19,615 nt of DNA from JBEIHX01 sp040381075 (GCA_040381075.1 JBEIHX010000048.1:1-19615); one strand, 5' to 3'. Shown: positions 6,282 to 14,441, counted from the first letter of the stretch. The notes: generated by a model from the letters alone, not told the origin. Numbers and translations are program-made.

Positions 6282-7284
6282 CGCCGCTGGGCTCGTGGGC
6301 GTGCTTGTCGTTGTCGGATGCGCGGCTGCAGCGCCAATCGAGCCAAAGACGACCATGACCCTCGCAACGCCGATCGAGCGCTTCGTCAATCTGCCGGGAG
6401 ACGCCTTCCCGCGGCGCTTCGTTGATGTCGGCGAGGCCGGCGCGCCCTTGCGCATGGCCTATGTGGACGAAGGCCCGGCTTCGGGTCCGATCGTGGTGCT
6501 GGTTCACGGTCAGCCGACATGGTCCTACATGTGGCGTCATGTCATTGCGCCCCTGGCTGGGGCGGGTTACCGCGTCATCGTCCCTGATTTGATCGGCTAT
6601 GGCATGTCCGACAAACCGGTCGACGCCGACGCTTATACCTACGCCTTGCAACAGGCGCGACTGTCGCGCTTCGTGACGGGGGTGGCGGGCGAGAAACCTG
6701 TGACGCTGGTCGTCCATGACTGGGGCGGCCTTCTGGGTCTGCCTTTGGCCGCAGGGGATCCCGACCGATATCAGCGCCTGGTGGTCCTGGACACGAGCCT
6801 CAATGACGGGACCGACGTCGAGAGCGCGATGTTCAAGGCGGGATTTGACCAATGGCTCGAGATCCTGCGCAGCGCGCCGAAAATCCCGTGGGGCGAGATC
6901 GTGCGCCGGCGGACGTCGCGCGCGATGATCGACGCGGAAGTCGCCGCTTATGACGCCCCATTTCCGGACCGTACCTTCGAAACCGGGCCGCGAACCATGA
7001 GCAGTCGGATCCCGCGCCGACCGGAAGACCTTGGCGCGGCGGAGAATGCGGTGGCGCGCCAGGCGTTCAGGACCTGGCCCAATCCCGTGATGATCGCCTT
7101 TTCCCAGGGCTCGAACGCGACGCATCCCGGCCAGCACGCGATGTTCTCCGCGCTCTTCCCGCCTGAACGCATCCATGCCGACCTGACGATTCCAGGCGCG
7201 CTGCACTTCCTGCCGGAAGACAAGCCCGCGGAGGTCGCGCAAGCCATTCTGGACTTCCTGCGCGCCACGGAGACCCAGCAATGA
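6247..7284 (+). CDS. Haloalkane-dehalogenase-like alpha/beta hydrolase, probable lipoprotein
   Basis: I start this 345-residue protein at ATG 6247, preceded by GGGGAA; ATG 6268 is an alternative. An upstream TTG at 6175 lies inside the operator and is rejected. The N-terminus is a signal peptide ending in a lipobox-like VVGC (Cys25). The body matches haloalkane dehalogenases: oxyanion loop HGQPTWSYMWR (87-97), PDLIGYGMSDKP, and the nucleophile elbow VVHDWGG with Asp158 and adjacent halide-binding Trp159. The base is His320 in GALHFLPED. The loop that normally carries the catalytic acid reads AFSQGSNATHP and has no Asp/Glu. Instead Asp182 sits after strand 6 (VVLDTSL), where the Glu acid is found in subfamily II enzymes. 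These enzymes cleave C-halogen bonds; hydrolysis of another ester-like substrate is equally possible. Export is unusual for the family. It overlaps the next gene by ATGA. Confidence 0.85.
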   Translation: MFRPIFRMFRPLAAGLVGVLVVVGCAAAAPIEPKTTMTLATPIERFVNLPGDAFPRRFVDVGEAGAPLRMAYVDEGPASGPIVVLVHGQPTWSYMWRHVIAPLAGAGYRVIVPDLIGYGMSDKPVDADAYTYALQQARLSRFVTGVAGEKPVTLVVHDWGGLLGLPLAAGDPDRYQRLVVLDTSLNDGTDVESAMFKAGFDQWLEILRSAPKIPWGEIVRRRTSRAMIDAEVAAYDAPFPDRTFETGPRTMSSRIPRRPEDLGAAENAVARQAFRTWPNPVMIAFSQGSNATHPGQHAMFSALFPPERIHADLTIPGALHFLPEDKPAEVAQAILDFLRATETQQ

Positions 7285-8600
7285 TGACGCGCAGGTTGGC
7301 GCTCGGCGTGATTGGGGCGGCGGGCGCATCCGCTTCTGTATCGGCGGCAGGAAAGCAAAAAAGCGCTGGGCACTCAGATGGTTTCGATCCGCAGGGCGAC
7401 GATCTGTGGGCAGATGTGAAAACCTATGCCGACATGGGCGATCACAGGACCGGCGCGCTCGCCGATCGCCAATGCGTCGCCTGGATGAGCGAGCACTTCT
7501 CGCGACTGGGATATCGGGTCGAGACGCCGTCCTTCGCTTATCAGCATGTCGAAACACGCGAGGCATTCCTGGAAGTCGGATCGCAGACGGCCAATCTCAT
7601 GCCGCTCTGGCCTGCGCATTTCGCACCGGATGCGCTGAGCGCCCAAGTCGCCATCACGCCCTGGGACGCCCCAGGTGAGATCGAAGGCAGGATCGCGATC
7701 GCCCGGGCGCCCTTCATGCGCTCCGCATCCGTGTTCGACCCTGCTTTCGAGCGCCCGCTGCGTGCGCTCTTGGCGGGGCGTCCTGGCGTTCTGATCATCG
7801 CCACAGAGGGCCCGACGGGGGGATTGATCGCGCAGAACGTCTCGCCACGGACCGCGCCCTATCCCTGTCCGACCGCGCTCATCGCGCCCAGCGATCTGGA
7901 TCGTCTGGCGCCGAGCGGCGTCGCGCGCGTGACGCTTCGGGGGACGACCGCGCCAGCCACGGCGCATAATGTAGTCGCCGTTCATGGACAAGGCCCGCGC
8001 CAGATCGTCATCTCAACCCCGATCTCGGGTTGGTTTCGCTGCGCGGCGGAACGCGGGCCGGGCATCGCCCTGCAGCGCGCCCTGGCCCGGGGCTGGATGG
8101 AATTGCCGGATCGTGTGCGCCAGGATGCGACGCTGCATCTTCTGGCGACGAGCGGCCACGAACTGGGCGGAATCGGCGCACATGCTCTGCTCAAAAGTCA
8201 TGCGCCCAAACCGGAGGACACGTATTTCTGGCTCCATCTTGGCGCGGGGATCGCCGCCTATCCGTGGCGTCAGACGCCGACGGGCCTGCGGCGCATGCTC
8301 GGGGGTCCCGACGCGACGCGCCTTTTGATGGTGTCGGATCGGCGCGATCTTGCCGCAGCCAGCGCCGCATTCGCCGGCCAGCCAAGCTATGAGCAGCCGC
8401 GTCTGGTCGCGCCCGGAGAGGCGGTCGGCGAAACGGCGATCTGGATGCGCGCCGGCTACCGCCGCGTCGCCGGCTTCGCCGCCGCGCACAGTTTTCATCA
8501 TGTGCCGGGGGATGGCCCGGAGACCACCGGTCCTGAACTGCTGGCCCCGGCGGCCAGCGCCTGCGCGGAGTTGATCATGTCAGTCCTCGTTTCGGCGTGA
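7281..8600 (+). CDS. Exported M28-peptidase-like protein lacking canonical zinc ligands
   Basis: The 439 residues begin MMTRRLALGVIGAAGASASVSA, a signal peptide of Tat/Sec type. Residues about 40-110 and 225-435 follow the M28 aminopeptidase scaffold, with an inserted PA-like segment between (about 118-222, containing VLIIATEGPTGG). In active M28 enzymes the zinc ligands are an HxD and a later Asp in a DNASG-type motif. Here the matching stretch reads ISTPISGWFRCAAERGPGIA (244-263), with no such His/Asp. The general-base region survives as SGHELGGIGA (Glu294), as does a late HHVPGD (406-411). The protein may therefore act without the usual two zinc ions, or bind rather than cleave. It is translationally coupled to the upstream dehalogenase-like gene, and its 3' end overlaps the convergent serine-hydrolase gene by 21 bp. 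Confidence 0.75.
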   Translation: MMTRRLALGVIGAAGASASVSAAGKQKSAGHSDGFDPQGDDLWADVKTYADMGDHRTGALADRQCVAWMSEHFSRLGYRVETPSFAYQHVETREAFLEVGSQTANLMPLWPAHFAPDALSAQVAITPWDAPGEIEGRIAIARAPFMRSASVFDPAFERPLRALLAGRPGVLIIATEGPTGGLIAQNVSPRTAPYPCPTALIAPSDLDRLAPSGVARVTLRGTTAPATAHNVVAVHGQGPRQIVISTPISGWFRCAAERGPGIALQRALARGWMELPDRVRQDATLHLLATSGHELGGIGAHALLKSHAPKPEDTYFWLHLGAGIAAYPWRQTPTGLRRMLGGPDATRLLMVSDRRDLAAASAAFAGQPSYEQPRLVAPGEAVGETAIWMRAGYRRVAGFAAAHSFHHVPGDGPETTGPELLAPAASACAELIMSVLVSA

Positions 8601-9863
8601 GCGCGCTGCGCTCAGCTTCGGCAGGACGTCTCTGATCGCCCGCCAATGCGCCATGGCCTCGTCGATGCGCGCACGCGTGACCATGACGCCGTAAAGTCCC
8701 GCTTCCCAGTCGACCCAGGCATAGGTCCCAAAGGCGCCAGCCGAACCGATCGCCACGCAGCGCCCCCGCGCATCCGCGCGCTCGCACCATGCGCCCGTCG
8801 CCGTCCCGGCGAATTGACGCGCTGAGCGGGGAAGGTCAACCTTGCTCGCTCCGCCGCTTGCGAGCCGGGAAAACTCAAGCACCGCCTCGCGCGACATCAC
8901 CAGGCGACCCTGGAAACGGCCGCGCTGGGCGAGCATCTGGGTGAAGCGCTCCAGGTCCTGTGGCGTCGACCACATGCCCCCGCCGCTGACTGGCGGGCCT
9001 GCGCCTCCCGGTCCTAAGGCCTGGTAACGCGTCGCGCGCAGACCGAGCGGCTCTGCGATCCGTGTCTGGAATAGATCCGCCCAGGCCTGCCCGCTTGCCG
9101 CTTCAGCGCAGTGTGCGGCGACCTGCATGGCCGTCCCGGAATACCGGATCTCGCGGCCCGGCGGCCCCTTTAAGGGCAGCGCCAACACATGGCGGGCTGA
9201 GTCTTCCAGGTCTTTCCGCTCGGCCTCGGCGAACGGCGACAGCGCAGGCAGCCCGGAGGTGTGGGCGAGGGTCTGGCGCACCGTGATGGCGGCCTTGTCG
9301 GCTGGGACATCGGCGACGCATCGCCCGATCGGCGCGTCGAGATCGACGAGCCCCTCGTCATCCAGGATCTGCAGCAGCGCGCCGGTATGCCACTTCGCCG
9401 CCGAGGCGATCGGCGCCTCGCTGTCTGGCCGGTATCCGCCCGCGTAAACCCGCACCACATCTCCGCCAGCGACGCGCCTGACGATGACAGCGACGCCCGG
9501 CGCATTCAATCGGGCAGGCAAGTCGCGGACATAGGCTTCAACGTCCGCGCGCGTGGGCCGCCGGCCGCGCATGGGAATGGCGTCCAACGGAGGGCTTGCG
9601 CCAGCGTCCAGTCCAGCCGGCGTCCATGCAAAGCGGAAGCGTTCGCCTGCAGACGGACTTTCCGTGTCTGCAGCGTCCCGCAGAGCAAGAACAGATATGC
9701 GCCAGCCCAATGCGTCGTCCCCGGATCGGGCGGCGTCGTCGTTAAGCTGGCGCAGACCCGTCGAGCTGAGGCTCTGGGGCGTTTGCGCGGGGAGAGAGGG
9801 CGCAAACACCCCAAGTCCGGCCGCAGCGGCGATCGCCGCGGCCAGGTGGACCATTGGGTTCAC
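8580..9863 (-). CDS. Exported serine hydrolase of the class C beta-lactamase/PBP4* family
   Basis: This 427-residue product begins at GTG 9863, inside the TonB gene stop codon (GTGA overlap); ATG at 9854 is an alternative start. A signal peptide covers residues 1-26 (cleavage near SLPAQ). The catalytic set is Ser154-Ala-Ala-Lys157, HTSGLP (201-206), Tyr241-Ser-Gly in place of the usual Tyr-x-Asn, and GSAGAFG (373-379) as the third box. Typical family features follow, such as EPLGLRATRY and GGGMWSTPQDLERF. The family includes esterases, D-aminopeptidases and transesterases as well as beta-lactamases. With a TonB receptor as its operon partner, the likely role is periplasmic hydrolysis of the imported compound rather than antibiotic resistance. 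The replaced Asn and the inserted N-terminal segment (30-100) are unusual. Confidence 0.88.
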   Translation of the reverse strand: MNPMVHLAAAIAAAAGLGVFAPSLPAQTPQSLSSTGLRQLNDDAARSGDDALGWRISVLALRDAADTESPSAGERFRFAWTPAGLDAGASPPLDAIPMRGRRPTRADVEAYVRDLPARLNAPGVAVIVRRVAGGDVVRVYAGGYRPDSEAPIASAAKWHTGALLQILDDEGLVDLDAPIGRCVADVPADKAAITVRQTLAHTSGLPALSPFAEAERKDLEDSARHVLALPLKGPPGREIRYSGTAMQVAAHCAEAASGQAWADLFQTRIAEPLGLRATRYQALGPGGAGPPVSGGGMWSTPQDLERFTQMLAQRGRFQGRLVMSREAVLEFSRLASGGASKVDLPRSARQFAGTATGAWCERADARGRCVAIGSAGAFGTYAWVDWEAGLYGVMVTRARIDEAMAHWRAIRDVLPKLSAARSRRNED

Positions 9864-12241
9864 GGACGCCCTGGTCCAGCTTCCGAGCCGAACGCATAGG
9901 CGAGGTTGAGACGCACCTCGCGCGGGTCGCTCCAGACGCTGCGCGTGGGATCGCGCAGGACTTCATAGCGCTCGTCGGTGAGATTGCGCGCTTCGAGCGT
10001 CATCCGCCACTGGCGGTTGGCGAAGCCGACGGATGCATTGAACAGGTCGAAGTCATCAAGCTCGATGAGATTGTTGATGCTTGTCGTGTTGGTGAACCCG
10101 CCGCGCTGGCCGCGATAGGAGCCGGAGACGAGCAGGCGCCACTGGGGCGAGATGGGACGCATCCAGTCTGCGGCGAGCGTCGCGGTCCACTCCGGCGATC
10201 CCTCGACCTTCCGCCCGCGGTAGGGGCCGCTGTCGATTTCTCCCGTCAGATAGTTCAAGGATGCATTCATCGTGAGGCGTCCCCAGCCTTGCGGCAGCGG
10301 CGCGCGCCCGAAGGCTTCGAGATCAACGCCCTGGGACTTGGCCTCCCCGGCGTTGAAACGATAGCCGCGGCTGACCAGGTCCGGCCCGATGCTCGAGACC
10401 GAGACCAGAAGGTCGTCGAAATTGTTCTGGAAGCCCGTGACGGTGAAATTCATCGCGCCGAGTTCGAATTTCGTGCCGATCTCGACGGCGACGTTGCGCT
10501 CTGGCGTGAAGGCCTCCGGGATGGCCGGGTCGAGAACTGTGGCGCTGTTGAAGCCGCCTGCGCGATAGCCGACCGCAGCCGACCCGAACACCCGCCAGTT
10601 CGGCGCAAGATCATAACGCACTGACACCGAGGGCGCCGTGTTCTTGAACGTTTCATCAAGTTGGGCGCGGGTGAGCGCACAGGCAGGGTTGATGTTGAAG
10701 ACGTTGGTCGGGTCGACATAAGCCGCCACGCAGGACAGAGTCGAACTCGGCTGGCGACGCACCGCATAAGCGTCGGTCTTCTTATCGGATTTGTTGTAGC
10801 GCACGGCCCCGTCGATCGTGAGGGCGTCTGTGGCGGAAAAGGCCAGTGTCGCGAAGACGCCTGTCTGAAGCTCTTCCTCCTTGGCGACGCTCGCGCCGTT
10901 GACGGTCGGATTGGGCGCCAGATTTGTCGCTGAGATCGTCCGTCCGTCGGTTATTGTAGCGAAGTCTGACTGTTTCCCGGCATAGCTCGCGCCGGCCATC
11001 CAGGTGAAGCGATCGCCGGCTTGGCCGGAGACGCGAAACTCCTGGCTCGCGATATCCGTGACATCGGTGAAGGTGGTGGTGCATGCGCGCGAGCCGCATG
11101 TCGCCGCGGGAAACGGGCCGGAGGCGTAGCCGGGCGCGGAGCCGTCTTCGTCCTGGCGAAAGCGCGTATCGCGTTCGCGCACATGGCTGATCGAGGTCAC
11201 GGTGAGGCCCGCCACATCCCAATTGACCTGGAGGTTCAAGTTGACGAGCCTGCGGTCGACCTCATTGCTGGAATTGTTCTGGAAGACGTAGGGACCGTCG
11301 ATGTCGGCTGGCCCAACCTGTGTCGTGGCGATGCTGGGATCATTGCGCTGATTGGTGTTCTTGACCCGGTTTGAGGGCGAGACCTCGTCGGAGTAGTCGA
11401 ACACGCCGAGAACTCCGAAAGTCGCGCTCGGATCCCAGGCGATCGTCGCCTTGTAGCCCTCATAATGCTCCACATCTCCGTGGGCGCGGGTGAACGCATT
11501 GAAGAAGTGACCATCCGAGCGGTGTGCGTTCTGAACGCCGAGGCGAACGCCAAGATTGAGGGCCTCCACAGGAATGTTGACGATCCCGTCGATCTGGTAG
11601 CGTTCAATATCTGGAGCGTAGGACAAGCGGGCGCGCGCGCCGAAGTCGTCGCGCGGACGCTGGCTGACAGCCTGCATCACGCCGCCCACCGCGTTGACGC
11701 CGTAGAGCGCGCCCTGCGGCCCGCGGGTCACTTCCACCCGGGCAAGGTCGAAAAGATCTGCGCGCGCATAAGTCCGCCCGCCGATCACCCCGCCGGTGAG
11801 CGAAGCGCCGTCGCGCAGCACGGCGATGGGACTGTCCACGCCCGCCGTACGCGCCGTGCCGGCGCCGGCGCCGCGGATATTGTTTTCCGAATTGATGTTG
11901 CCAGTGTCGACGAAGGACAGGCCGGGCAGGAGATACGAGAGGTCCCTCACGTCTTTGAGACCGCCCTGCAGTTCGATCATGTCCGCCGACAGCGCGCTCA
12001 CTGCTGCGGGAACGTCCTGGATCGCTTCCTCGCGGCGCCGCGCGGTCACCACGATTTCATTCGCGCCAGCGTCGCGCGCGCCTGCGCGGTCCGGCTGGGG
12101 GGCGCTTTGGCCGGAGGCCTGCTCGGGGGCCTGCCCGGACACCCGCTCAGGAGCGCTCTCGGCGGGCTGTCCAGCAGCTTGCGCGATGACCGGCCCTGTC
12201 AACGCCGCGAACACGACCAATCCCTGCAACACTTTCGCCAT
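9860..12241 (-). CDS. TonB-dependent outer-membrane receptor
   Basis: The 793-residue receptor starts at ATG 12241 with a strong AGGGGG ribosome binding site seven nt upstream. A signal peptide (1-20, ending PVIAQA) precedes a Gln/Ala/Pro-rich spacer with loosely repeated SGQAPEQ units (25-55), then the TonB box EIVVTARRREEA (62-73) and a plug domain (about 75-190: QDVPAAVSAL, NNIRGAGAGTART, VEVTRGPQGALYGVNAVGGV). The rest is a 22-strand-type beta barrel. The barrel motif LNLAYAF is followed by nine further residues instead of ending at the aromatic residue. The family imports siderophores, cobalamin, sugars or aromatic and other nutrients using the proton motive force through TonB. The substrate is unknown; the neighbours suggest a carbon compound. 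It is first in a two-gene operon with the serine hydrolase and has a promoter overlapped by the operator. Confidence 0.95.
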   Translation of the reverse strand: MAKVLQGLVVFAALTGPVIAQAAGQPAESAPERVSGQAPEQASGQSAPQPDRAGARDAGANEIVVTARRREEAIQDVPAAVSALSADMIELQGGLKDVRDLSYLLPGLSFVDTGNINSENNIRGAGAGTARTAGVDSPIAVLRDGASLTGGVIGGRTYARADLFDLARVEVTRGPQGALYGVNAVGGVMQAVSQRPRDDFGARARLSYAPDIERYQIDGIVNIPVEALNLGVRLGVQNAHRSDGHFFNAFTRAHGDVEHYEGYKATIAWDPSATFGVLGVFDYSDEVSPSNRVKNTNQRNDPSIATTQVGPADIDGPYVFQNNSSNEVDRRLVNLNLQVNWDVAGLTVTSISHVRERDTRFRQDEDGSAPGYASGPFPAATCGSRACTTTFTDVTDIASQEFRVSGQAGDRFTWMAGASYAGKQSDFATITDGRTISATNLAPNPTVNGASVAKEEELQTGVFATLAFSATDALTIDGAVRYNKSDKKTDAYAVRRQPSSTLSCVAAYVDPTNVFNINPACALTRAQLDETFKNTAPSVSVRYDLAPNWRVFGSAAVGYRAGGFNSATVLDPAIPEAFTPERNVAVEIGTKFELGAMNFTVTGFQNNFDDLLVSVSSIGPDLVSRGYRFNAGEAKSQGVDLEAFGRAPLPQGWGRLTMNASLNYLTGEIDSGPYRGRKVEGSPEWTATLAADWMRPISPQWRLLVSGSYRGQRGGFTNTTSINNLIELDDFDLFNASVGFANRQWRMTLEARNLTDERYEVLRDPTRSVWSDPREVRLNLAYAFGSEAGPGRP

Positions 12242-12294
12242 AGCGCTTCCCCCTGATGCCGGCGGCTCGTTTCGATCGCCTTGGTGAATGCGAC

Positions 12295-12323
12295 ATCGTA
12301 ATTACCATCTGGATTGTTGACAA
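12295..12323 (-). promoter_or_regulatory. Sigma-70-type promoter of the TonB operon
   Basis: On the minus strand TTGTCA (12323-12318) and TACGAT (12300-12295) are separated by exactly 17 nt. The start codon of the TonB receptor is about 54 nt further on. The -35 hexamer lies inside the ATTGTCAACAAT operator, so a bound regulator would block RNA polymerase. This arrangement suggests repression. The hexamers are good but not perfect matches to consensus. Confidence 0.6.
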
Positions 12324-12324
12324 T
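12311..12324 (-). promoter_or_regulatory. Operator copy 2 (ATTGTCAACAATCC) upstream of TonB gene and regulator
   Basis: This is the reverse complement of the 14-mer at 6174-6187, identical over all 14 positions. It sits in the space between the divergent TonB receptor and GntR-family genes, the classic place for an autoregulated operator. On the plus strand it contains a perfect TTGACA, which could serve the regulator gene, though no clear -10 is seen for that direction. Confidence 0.78.
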
Positions 12325-12495
12325 ATAGCCGACGAAGTTTCATCCTGGTGTGGCGTGCCAGCCACGCGATAGGCGCGCGGCGCTGCAATGGGGGCGGCGC
12401 TGCCGATCCTGCGGGAGCGAACAACCAGGCGGTCTTGCTGGCGCTTGCGAAAAACGCCAAGCTCTATCGCGCTGGCTTATTGGGGATGGTCTCTT

Positions 12496-13242
12496 ATGCC
12501 GACAGATCCGCGCCCAACTCTGACCCGAGCCAAGGTCGCAAGTCAGTCGACTGCGCGCGCACCCGCAAAAACAAAAATGCGCGGAGAATCTGGATCCGGC
12601 GCACGTCGCGTCAGCGCTGAAACCGTGGCCGCAAACGTCATGCGACTGCTTGAGGAGCGGGTTTTCCTGCCGGGCGATCGTTTGATCGAGCAGGATCTCG
12701 CAGACCGTTTCGGCGTCAGCCGTGGTCCCGTGCGCGAGGCCTTGCGCATTCTTGAGGCCAAGTCCGTAGTGCGTATCGAGCCCATGCGGGGCGCGACCAT
12801 CGCACGCCTGACCGACGAGGAAGCACGCGAATCCGTCGACGCGTCTGCCGTTCTCTTCGGACTGGCGGCGCGCCGCGCCGCGGCTCGGGCTGAGGCCAAG
12901 GGTCTGAAGGCCCTCAAGGAGCACGTCGCGCGATTGCGTGAGATGATCGGACTGGAGATCGAGCCAAAGGCGTTTTTCCGGCAGACCCTGCGATGCGGGC
13001 GCGTCGTGCTGGAAATGTCCGGCAGTCCTCGGATCGCCAAGCTTGTCGTCGATGTGCGCTTCGGCGCGCCTGACTATTACGGCCCGCTCGGCTTCACCAC
13101 CTCTGACCTGCGCCGGCAAGCCTATGCCTCCTGGCGCGCCTTGGCGGCGGCGCTGGAAAGCCGCGATGGGGACCAGGCGGAACGACTGGGCCGCAAGGTG
13201 CATGACGACGCGATGGAAGCCGCGCTTAAGGTGGCGCCGTAA
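12496..13242 (+). CDS. GntR-family regulator, FadR/FCD type
   Basis: I start at ATG 12496 because GGGGA lies nine nt upstream. The longer frame from 12388 adds an arginine/tryptophan-rich stretch without a ribosome binding site. The 248-residue protein has a disordered Thr/Ala/Lys-rich N-tail, then a GntR winged helix (about residues 38-105) with the signature LIEQDLADRFGVSRGPVREAL, and an all-helical FCD ligand-binding domain (about 112-240). FCD domains often bind a metal through Asp and three His. Here the first position reads FFRQTL (160-165) where FHxxL is usual, and the second reads ASWRAL where HRAI is usual; only a late His (236) remains. Ligand sensing is thus probably metal-free. 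As the only cytoplasmic product of the locus, it is the likely regulator acting at the ATTGTCAACAAT sites. Confidence 0.88.
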   Translation: MPTDPRPTLTRAKVASQSTARAPAKTKMRGESGSGARRVSAETVAANVMRLLEERVFLPGDRLIEQDLADRFGVSRGPVREALRILEAKSVVRIEPMRGATIARLTDEEARESVDASAVLFGLAARRAAARAEAKGLKALKEHVARLREMIGLEIEPKAFFRQTLRCGRVVLEMSGSPRIAKLVVDVRFGAPDYYGPLGFTTSDLRRQAYASWRALAAALESRDGDQAERLGRKVHDDAMEAALKVAP

Positions 13243-13326
13243 CATCGCCGCCGCCTCGCGGGCCTCGCGCGCGAACGCGATCGACGTCCTCAGGATTGCG
13301 GGCAGAACATTGGGGAGCGAGTAACC

Positions 13327-13410
13327 ATGAGACGGAGTATTTCCGGCGATGACTGCAACGCGAACGGCAGGATCAGCGCCGTGCAGTTCCGGCTGGCCTT
13401 CGATGCTTAG
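13327..13410 (+). CDS. Possible 27-residue upstream ORF overlapping the next start
   Basis: ATG 13327 follows a purine-rich GGGGAGCGAG that is a better ribosome binding site than that of the next gene. The frame runs 27 codons, beginning MRRSISGDDC, and stops at TAG 13408-13410, directly after ATG 13403, the likely start of the hydrolase. Such overlap would couple translation of the two. The peptide has no recognisable function. It could be a leader peptide, or only a by-product of the ribosome binding site being used for the hydrolase from 13349. Confidence 0.35.
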   Translation: MRRSISGDDCNANGRISAVQFRLAFDA

Positions 13411-14437
13411 GGCCGTTGCTTTTGGCCTTGCGCTGCTGGCTGCGGCGTCCTGCGCGGCTGCGCAGGCGCCCTCGGGCGCCGCCGGGGCGTCGGCCACGGC
13501 GACTTTCGAGGCGCCGGGCGCGTATTCAGTGGAAACCATCCGCGGCGTATGGCGCGACGCAGCTCGCGATCGCGATGTGCCCTATCTCGTTCGCTACCCC
13601 GCGAATGCGCAAGGTCGCCGCGCGATCGTTCTGTTTTCCCACGGCCTCGGCGGCACGGAGAATGGGGCGGCCTACTTCGGCAAGCACCTCGCCAGCCACG
13701 GCTTCATTGTGGCGCACCTGCGCCATCAAGGGTCCGACGCCGCGATTTGGGGCGGCGAGCGGCCGAACCTGAGCGCGCTCGACCCGCAATCCCTGCGCCG
13801 CGTCGTCGCCGATCCGCGCGTGTCGATCGGGCGCTTCCGCGATATTCCCTTCGCGGTGACATCGCTCGCGGACCTCGATCGCGCGCCAGGCCCGCTTCAA
13901 GGGCGCCTTGCGCTGGATCGCATCGGCATGTCCGGACACTCTTTCGGCGCGGTGACCACGCAGGCAGCCGCAGGGCAGGCCTTTAATGGGCGCCCGTCCT
14001 TTCGCGCGGACGGCGTTCGCGCGTTCCTCGCCATGAGCCCTTCTGGCCCGCGCACCGGCGACGCCGCAACCGCGTTCAACGCGATCGACCGCCCGTTCAT
14101 GTTCATGACCGGGACGCAGGATAGCTTTGGCGTGGGCCAGGGGGGTCCGGAAGCGGTTCTGGCCGGGCGTCGCGCGCCGTTCGACGCGATCAGGGGACCG
14201 CCGACCTATCTCATCACGCTGGAGGGGGCGGATCACTTCGTCTTCTCCGGGCGCGAAGAAACGGGCGCCCGCAGGCCTGGCGATGCGCGGGACCGGGCGA
14301 TCATCGTCGCCGCTGCGACAGCCTTCTTTTCGGCGTATCTTCTCGATGACGCAAACGCCAGAGTCTGGCTCGACACTTATGGATTGACCGCTTACGCAGG
14401 CGCTGACGCCCGCATTGAGATGCGTGGAGCGCCGTAA
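13403..14437 (+). CDS. Exported dienelactone-hydrolase/PAF-acetylhydrolase-like protein
   Basis: From ATG 13403 the protein has 344 residues and begins directly with a signal peptide (MLRAVAFGLALLAAASC, with a lipobox-like AASC). A longer form from ATG 13349 adds 18 polar residues before it. The alpha/beta-hydrolase core shows the strand and oxyanion loop VLFSHGLGG, the nucleophile elbow GMSGHSFGA (Ser180), catalytic Asp240 in MTGTQDS, and His278 in GADHFVFSG. This pattern fits the predicted dienelactone hydrolase group (COG4188), related to PAF-acetylhydrolases and polyester hydrolases. It likely cleaves an ester or lactone in the periplasm or at the membrane. It follows the GntR gene by 160 nt, ends four nt before the PrpD-like start, and is probably co-transcribed with the downstream genes. 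Confidence 0.87.
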   Translation: MLRAVAFGLALLAAASCAAAQAPSGAAGASATATFEAPGAYSVETIRGVWRDAARDRDVPYLVRYPANAQGRRAIVLFSHGLGGTENGAAYFGKHLASHGFIVAHLRHQGSDAAIWGGERPNLSALDPQSLRRVVADPRVSIGRFRDIPFAVTSLADLDRAPGPLQGRLALDRIGMSGHSFGAVTTQAAAGQAFNGRPSFRADGVRAFLAMSPSGPRTGDAATAFNAIDRPFMFMTGTQDSFGVGQGGPEAVLAGRRAPFDAIRGPPTYLITLEGADHFVFSGREETGARRPGDARDRAIIVAAATAFFSAYLLDDANARVWLDTYGLTAYAGADARIEMRGAP

Positions 14438-14441
14438 GCCC

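Noticed and set aside
6214..7566. 450-codon open frame on the minus strand
   Set aside because: It lies opposite the dehalogenase-like gene, whose catalytic motifs are unmistakable. The antisense product is rich in Arg/His/Pro, typical of GC-rich shadow frames.
8580..9863. True beta-lactamase (antibiotic resistance)
   Set aside because: The Tyr-Ser-Gly box, atypical third box and coupling to a TonB receptor fit a general esterase/peptidase of this fold better than a resistance enzyme.
12340..13539. 399-codon open frame on the minus strand
   Set aside because: It is antisense to the GntR-family regulator, with no family resemblance and no ribosome binding site.
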